From Methanobacteriota archaeon (GTDB taxonomy: Archaea > Thermoplasmatota > Thermoplasmata > RBG-16-68-12 > EA-27), in NCBI GenBank assembly GCA_016207545.1, contig JACQPO010000217.1, positions 1-8,799 on the forward strand: 8,799 nucleotides of DNA, written 5' to 3'. How positions within the stretch are numbered: position 1 is the first letter of the stretch; each line of letters starts with the position of its first letter. The notes under the pieces are model-generated. The model had not been told where the DNA came from. It searched no databases and saw only the letters and a program-made list of their open reading frames with translations. This document shows, piece by piece, positions 5,649 to 8,799 of the stretch. Made by a program: the position numbers and the translations under genes.

Positions 5649-6812
5649 TCAGCGGAGCTTCTCGAAGAACGACTTCGGCCGGCGGGCGTAGTCGCCAAGG
5701 AGCTGTGCGAGTTTCTCCAACAACCGCCGCTCCTCCGCCGTCAGGCGGTGTGGCGTAACGACGATGACCCGAATGAGGAGGTCCCCGCGGCGGCCCGTCT
5801 CGAGGTCCGGCAACCCCTTCCCGCGGAGGCGCAAGAGGGTGTGAGACTGCGTTCCCGCGGGCACGTGGACCTTTGCGGCGCCATCCAAGGTCGGGACCTC
5901 GATATCGGCCCCGAGTCCGGCCTGGGTGAACGTGACGGGCCATTCAAGGACGACGTCACCGCCGTCCCGTCGGAACTGGGGATGCTCCTGCACCTGGACG
6001 AGGACGTAGAGGTCGCCCGGGGGCCCCCCGGGGTCGCCCGCCTCCCCCTTTGCGGGGACCCGGAGCCGCAGCCCGTCCGTCGCTCCCGCGGGGATCTCGA
6101 CCTGAAGCGTGGAGGTCGTTTCCACGCGACCCGCGCCGCGGCATGTGGAGCAGGCGACCTCGGGCCACTGTCCGCGCCCCCCGCACCGCGGACACGTGGT
6201 GATGCTGATCACCTGCGTGAAGCCACGGGTCTGGGCTCGACTCACCTGGCCTCGGCCCTTGCACTCCGGGCACGTGACGAACCGACCGCCATGGGCACCT
6301 GTCCCGTTGCACTCCCGACACGGCGCGATCCGGGGGATGTGCAACTCCCGTCGCGCGCCGTGGGCCACGTCCTCGAGGGAGACCATGACCTCCGTCTCGA
6401 GATCTCGACCCCGCCGGGGCCCGCGGCGTCGCTGCCGTGGGCCGAAGAACTCCTCGAACAGGCTGCCACCGGACGGGGATCGACCGAAAAAGGACGAGAA
6501 AACGTCCGCGCCGAAGATATCCTCGATATCGCCGTAGTGCGTGAAGCGGGACCAGTCGAAGTCCTGCCCGCCCCAGACCTGTTGTTTCAGGCCGTCGTGA
6601 CCGTACGCATCGTATAGCTTCCGCTTGTCATCGTCCGCGAGGACCTCATAGGCCTCGGACAATTCCTTGAACCGCTCCTCGGCCTGCTTCTTGTCCCCCT
6701 TCGCCATGTCGGGATGGTACTGCTTCGCGAGCCGCCGATAGGCCCGCTTGATCTCGTCCTTCGGGGCGACCCGGGGAACCCCGAGGACCTCGTAGTAATC
6801 CCGCTTCCCCAT
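5649..6812 (-). CDS. dnaJ: DnaJ (Hsp40) co-chaperone, type I
   Basis: DnaJ captures unfolded clients and stimulates the ATPase of DnaK. This 387-residue protein has the full type I layout. The J-domain (1-72) contains HPD at 33-35. A Gly/Phe-rich linker (about 78-135) carries the segment THYGDIEDIFGADVFSSFFG. The zinc-binding region has four intact CxxCxGxG motifs (C165/C168, C181/C184, C207/C210, C221/C224). Two beta-rich C-terminal substrate domains end in a short basic helix (RPKSFFEKLR). ATG 6812 is used because MGKRDYYEVLG is the usual DnaJ start. An in-frame ATG at 6836 would add eight residues (MGRESQSS) and cannot be excluded, since neither start has a well-placed ribosome-binding site. 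It is the last gene of the grpE-dnaK-dnaJ operon, 36 bases after dnaK. Confidence 0.97.
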   Translation of the reverse strand: MGKRDYYEVLGVPRVAPKDEIKRAYRRLAKQYHPDMAKGDKKQAEERFKELSEAYEVLADDDKRKLYDAYGHDGLKQQVWGGQDFDWSRFTHYGDIEDIFGADVFSSFFGRSPSGGSLFEEFFGPRQRRRGPRRGRDLETEVMVSLEDVAHGARRELHIPRIAPCRECNGTGAHGGRFVTCPECKGRGQVSRAQTRGFTQVISITTCPRCGGRGQWPEVACSTCRGAGRVETTSTLQVEIPAGATDGLRLRVPAKGEAGDPGGPPGDLYVLVQVQEHPQFRRDGGDVVLEWPVTFTQAGLGADIEVPTLDGAAKVHVPAGTQSHTLLRLRGKGLPDLETGRRGDLLIRVIVVTPHRLTAEERRLLEKLAQLLGDYARRPKSFFEKLR

Positions 6813-6848
6813 GCTAGACTGCGATTCCCGCCCCATACGTCAGGCTTT

Positions 6849-8693
6849 CTACTTGTCTACATCCTCGAAGTCCGCGTCGACGACCTTGTCGCCGCCGGAC
6901 TCGCCGGATTTCGGCTCGTCGCCCGATGGCGGCGGGGTCGCCGTTGCCTGGGACTTCTGGTAAATCTCGAGGCCGATCTTCTGGGCTTCCGCGTTCAGGG
7001 CGTCGATCGCCCGACGGAGCGTCTGGAAGTCGTTCGAATCGAGCACCTTCTTCAGGTCTTCGACCTTCTCCTGAACGGACTTTTTCGTCGCATCGGAAAT
7101 CTTGTCGCCCATCTCCCGCAGCATCTTCTCCGTCGCGTAGATTAGGGAATCCGCTTGGTTGCGCGTCTCCACAAGCTCCTTGCGGCGCCGGTCTTCCTCC
7201 GCGTGCGATTCCGCGTCGCGCATCGCGCGGTCGATGTCATTCCTCGACATCCGCTGCGGGGCCATGATCGTGAGCTTCTCGGACTTGCCGGTCCCCTTGT
7301 CCGTGGCCGTCACCGTGAGGATCCCGCTCGCGTCGATGTCGAATGTCACGTCGATCTGCGGCACGCCGCGCGGCGCGGGTGGAATCCCCGCGAGGAAGAA
7401 CTTCCCGAGGCTGATGTTGTCCCCGGACATCGCCCGCTCGCCCTGGAGGACATGGACCTCGACCGTGCTCTGGCCGTCCGCCGCGGTCGTGAAAATCTCG
7501 GACTTCCGCGTCGGAATCGTCGTGTTCCGTTCGATCTGCTTGTGGAACACCCCTCCGAGGGTCTCCACCCCAAGGGAGAGCGGCGTCACATCGAGGAGGA
7601 GGATGTCCTTCACTTCGCCCGCGAGAATGCCCGCCTGGATCGACGCTCCAAGCGCGACGCACTGCATCGGGTCCACCCCGCGCTCCGCCTTCCGGCCGAG
7701 GACCTTCTCGAAGCGATCCCCGACGACGGGCATCCGGGTCGGCCCGCCCACAAGAATCACTTCCTTGACGTCCGTGTACTTCCATCCCGCATCCTGGAAC
7801 GCCTGACGAATCGGCGACTCGAGGCGCGCGAGGACGGGTTCGACGAGTTCCTCGAGTTTCGCCCGCGTCAGGCGCTTCTCGAGATGGAGCGGCCGCTCGT
7901 TCTTCTGTGCGAGGAACGGAAGGTTGATTGTCGTCTCGAGGGTGCTCGACAGCTCGATCTTCGCCTTCTCCGCGGCGTCCCGGGTCCTCTGCATCGCCTG
8001 GCGGTCGTTCGAGACGTCGAGGCCATGTTCCCTCCGAAACTCCTCGACGAGCCATCGGACGATCGTGTTGTCCATGTCCATCCCCCCGAGAGCCGTGTCT
8101 CCGCTCGTCGAGATGACTTCGAACACGCCGTCGCCCATCTCCATGAGGGTGACGTCGAACGTCCCGCCGCCGAAGTCGAGGACGCAAATCTTGCCCTCGC
8201 CCTTCTTGTCGAGCCCGTACGCGAGTGCCGCCGCGGTCGGCTCGTTCACGAGGCGCATAACCTCGAGCCCCGCAATGCGGCCCGCGTCACGGGTCGCCTG
8301 CCGCTGATTGTCGTTGAAGTACGCGGGGACCGTGATCACCGCCTGTGAGACGGGCTCCCCCAGGAACGCCTCCGCGTCCGTCCGGATCTTTCGGAGGATC
8401 ATTGCGCTGAGCTCCTGCGGCGTATACGATTTCTGATCGATCGTAACCTTGTAGTCCGTGCCCATCTTCCGTTTGATCTGCATCACCGTGCGCTCAGGGT
8501 TCAGCACGGCCTGCCGCTTCGCGGGCTCCCCGACGAGGATCTGTCCGTCCTTCGTGAACGCGATCACGGACGGGAACATCTTCCCGCCGTACGTCGAGCC
8601 CTCTGCGCTTGGGATGATCCTAGGCGTTCCCGCTTCCATGTACGCGGCCTCGGAGTTCGTCGTCCCGAGGTCGATGCCGATAATCTTACCCAT
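6849..8693 (-). CDS. dnaK: DnaK (Hsp70) chaperone
   Basis: DnaK is the ATP-driven Hsp70 that binds exposed hydrophobic segments of cytoplasmic proteins. The 614-residue sequence is complete. The nucleotide domain has phosphate-1 loop IGIDLGTTNS (5-14), phosphate-2 VLDFGGGTFDV (171-181) and the adenosine motif VGGPTRMP (315-322). The interdomain linker is DILLLD (363-368). A beta substrate domain (about 370-480), a helical lid and an acidic tail DADFEDVDK follow. The stretch after IKRKMG (73-78) is short, so the roughly 24-residue insertion of proteobacterial and eukaryotic Hsp70s is absent. Residues 31-42 (EGSTYGGKMFPS) are about four longer than the usual EGxRTTPS, and GDTALGGMDMD (198-208) replaces the common GDTHLGGxDFD. 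I recall similar changes in Thermoplasma DnaK. ATG 8693 is preferred to GTG 8702 because GGTGAGG lies just upstream of it and the GTG is part of that site. Confidence 0.98.
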   Translation of the reverse strand: MGKIIGIDLGTTNSEAAYMEAGTPRIIPSAEGSTYGGKMFPSVIAFTKDGQILVGEPAKRQAVLNPERTVMQIKRKMGTDYKVTIDQKSYTPQELSAMILRKIRTDAEAFLGEPVSQAVITVPAYFNDNQRQATRDAGRIAGLEVMRLVNEPTAAALAYGLDKKGEGKICVLDFGGGTFDVTLMEMGDGVFEVISTSGDTALGGMDMDNTIVRWLVEEFRREHGLDVSNDRQAMQRTRDAAEKAKIELSSTLETTINLPFLAQKNERPLHLEKRLTRAKLEELVEPVLARLESPIRQAFQDAGWKYTDVKEVILVGGPTRMPVVGDRFEKVLGRKAERGVDPMQCVALGASIQAGILAGEVKDILLLDVTPLSLGVETLGGVFHKQIERNTTIPTRKSEIFTTAADGQSTVEVHVLQGERAMSGDNISLGKFFLAGIPPAPRGVPQIDVTFDIDASGILTVTATDKGTGKSEKLTIMAPQRMSRNDIDRAMRDAESHAEEDRRRKELVETRNQADSLIYATEKMLREMGDKISDATKKSVQEKVEDLKKVLDSNDFQTLRRAIDALNAEAQKIGLEIYQKSQATATPPPSGDEPKSGESGGDKVVDADFEDVDK

Positions 8694-8799
8694 GTTCCTC
8701 ACCTTCCTTCTTCACGACAATGACCTGTGACGGTCGAATCACCTTGATCGGGAACCGATACCCTTTGCGGATGACCTCCTTCACCGTCCCATCTGGGAA
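8686..8799 (-). CDS. grpE: GrpE nucleotide exchange factor, C-terminal 37 codons (5' truncated by window edge)
   Basis: The frame on the minus strand from 8799 to TAA at 8686-8688 encodes FPDGTVKEVIRKGYRF, then PIKVIRPSQVIVVKK and an acidic/histidine tail EGEEHG. This matches the end of GrpE, where a beta domain carries the G-x-V...xKGY...R(P/A)xxVxV pattern. GrpE releases ADP from DnaK. Only the end of the beta domain is visible; the long dimerising helix lies outside the window. The stop codon lies inside dnaK (8-base overlap), so dnaK is translationally coupled to grpE, giving the order grpE-dnaK-dnaJ. The operon promoter is not in the window. Confidence 0.9.
   Translation of the reverse strand, partial: FPDGTVKEVIRKGYRFPIKVIRPSQVIVVKKEGEEHG
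8697..8703 (-). promoter_or_regulatory. Shine-Dalgarno site of dnaK inside grpE
   Basis: GGTGAGG on the minus strand, with the GGTGA core 5 bases before ATG 8693, is embedded in the last codons of grpE. It fixes the dnaK start at the ATG rather than at the GTG at 8702, which is part of the site. Confidence 0.7.

Noticed and set aside
5748..6617. A 289-codon + strand frame opposite dnaJ
   Set aside because: It is the antisense image of an intact DnaJ with all its motifs, and its own translation shows no domain.
7155..8348. Long + strand open frames opposite dnaK
   Set aside because: They are low-complexity, Arg/Asp-rich antisense shadows of a complete DnaK, and no motifs are seen.

Overview
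This 8.8 kb, GC-rich window is most likely from an uncultured archaeon of the Thermoplasmata / Thermoplasmatota type. It encodes an archaeal two-ring Cdc48/VAT ATPase with a proteasome-docking-like tail and an Hsp70 set (GrpE-DnaK-DnaJ) of the kind some euryarchaea carry. The DnaK lacks the nucleotide-domain insertion of proteobacterial Hsp70s. It also carries a small 'GGK-FPS' expansion near residue 36 that I recall from Thermoplasma DnaK. TATA boxes about 27 nt upstream of start codons, consistent with leaderless mRNAs, also point to Archaea. The placement is inference; no rRNA is present.

Layout. Positions 1-1998 (+) hold four tightly packed genes for membrane or exported proteins: the tail of a membrane protein, a signal-peptide/ectodomain/membrane-anchor protein, and two paralogous five-to-six-helix membrane proteins that look like compact ECF-type S-components (QueT-like, tentative). 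Every junction is a 4-base NTGA overlap (GTGA, CTGA, TTGA), so they are probably one translationally coupled operon whose beginning lies outside the window.

Positions 1999-5361 (-) hold a small PRC-barrel protein, cdc48, and a conserved-looking protein with an RNase H-like (RuvC/YqgF-type) core. Each has its own recognisable TATA element. The PRC-barrel gene also has a hairpin leader and an unusually long Shine-Dalgarno match. Its stop codon directly abuts the stop of the + strand operon.

Positions 5362-5648 are a short intergenic stretch with a possible 42-codon membrane miniprotein on the + strand. Positions 5649-8799 (-) hold grpE (3' end only), dnaK and dnaJ, an Hsp70 operon read from right to left.

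Functionally, the right three quarters is a protein quality-control neighbourhood: Hsp70 folding next to a Cdc48 unfoldase that probably feeds the 20S proteasome. The left quarter is an unexplained membrane cassette and is the least understood part of the window. I found no CRISPR array, insertion sequence, tRNA or rRNA.
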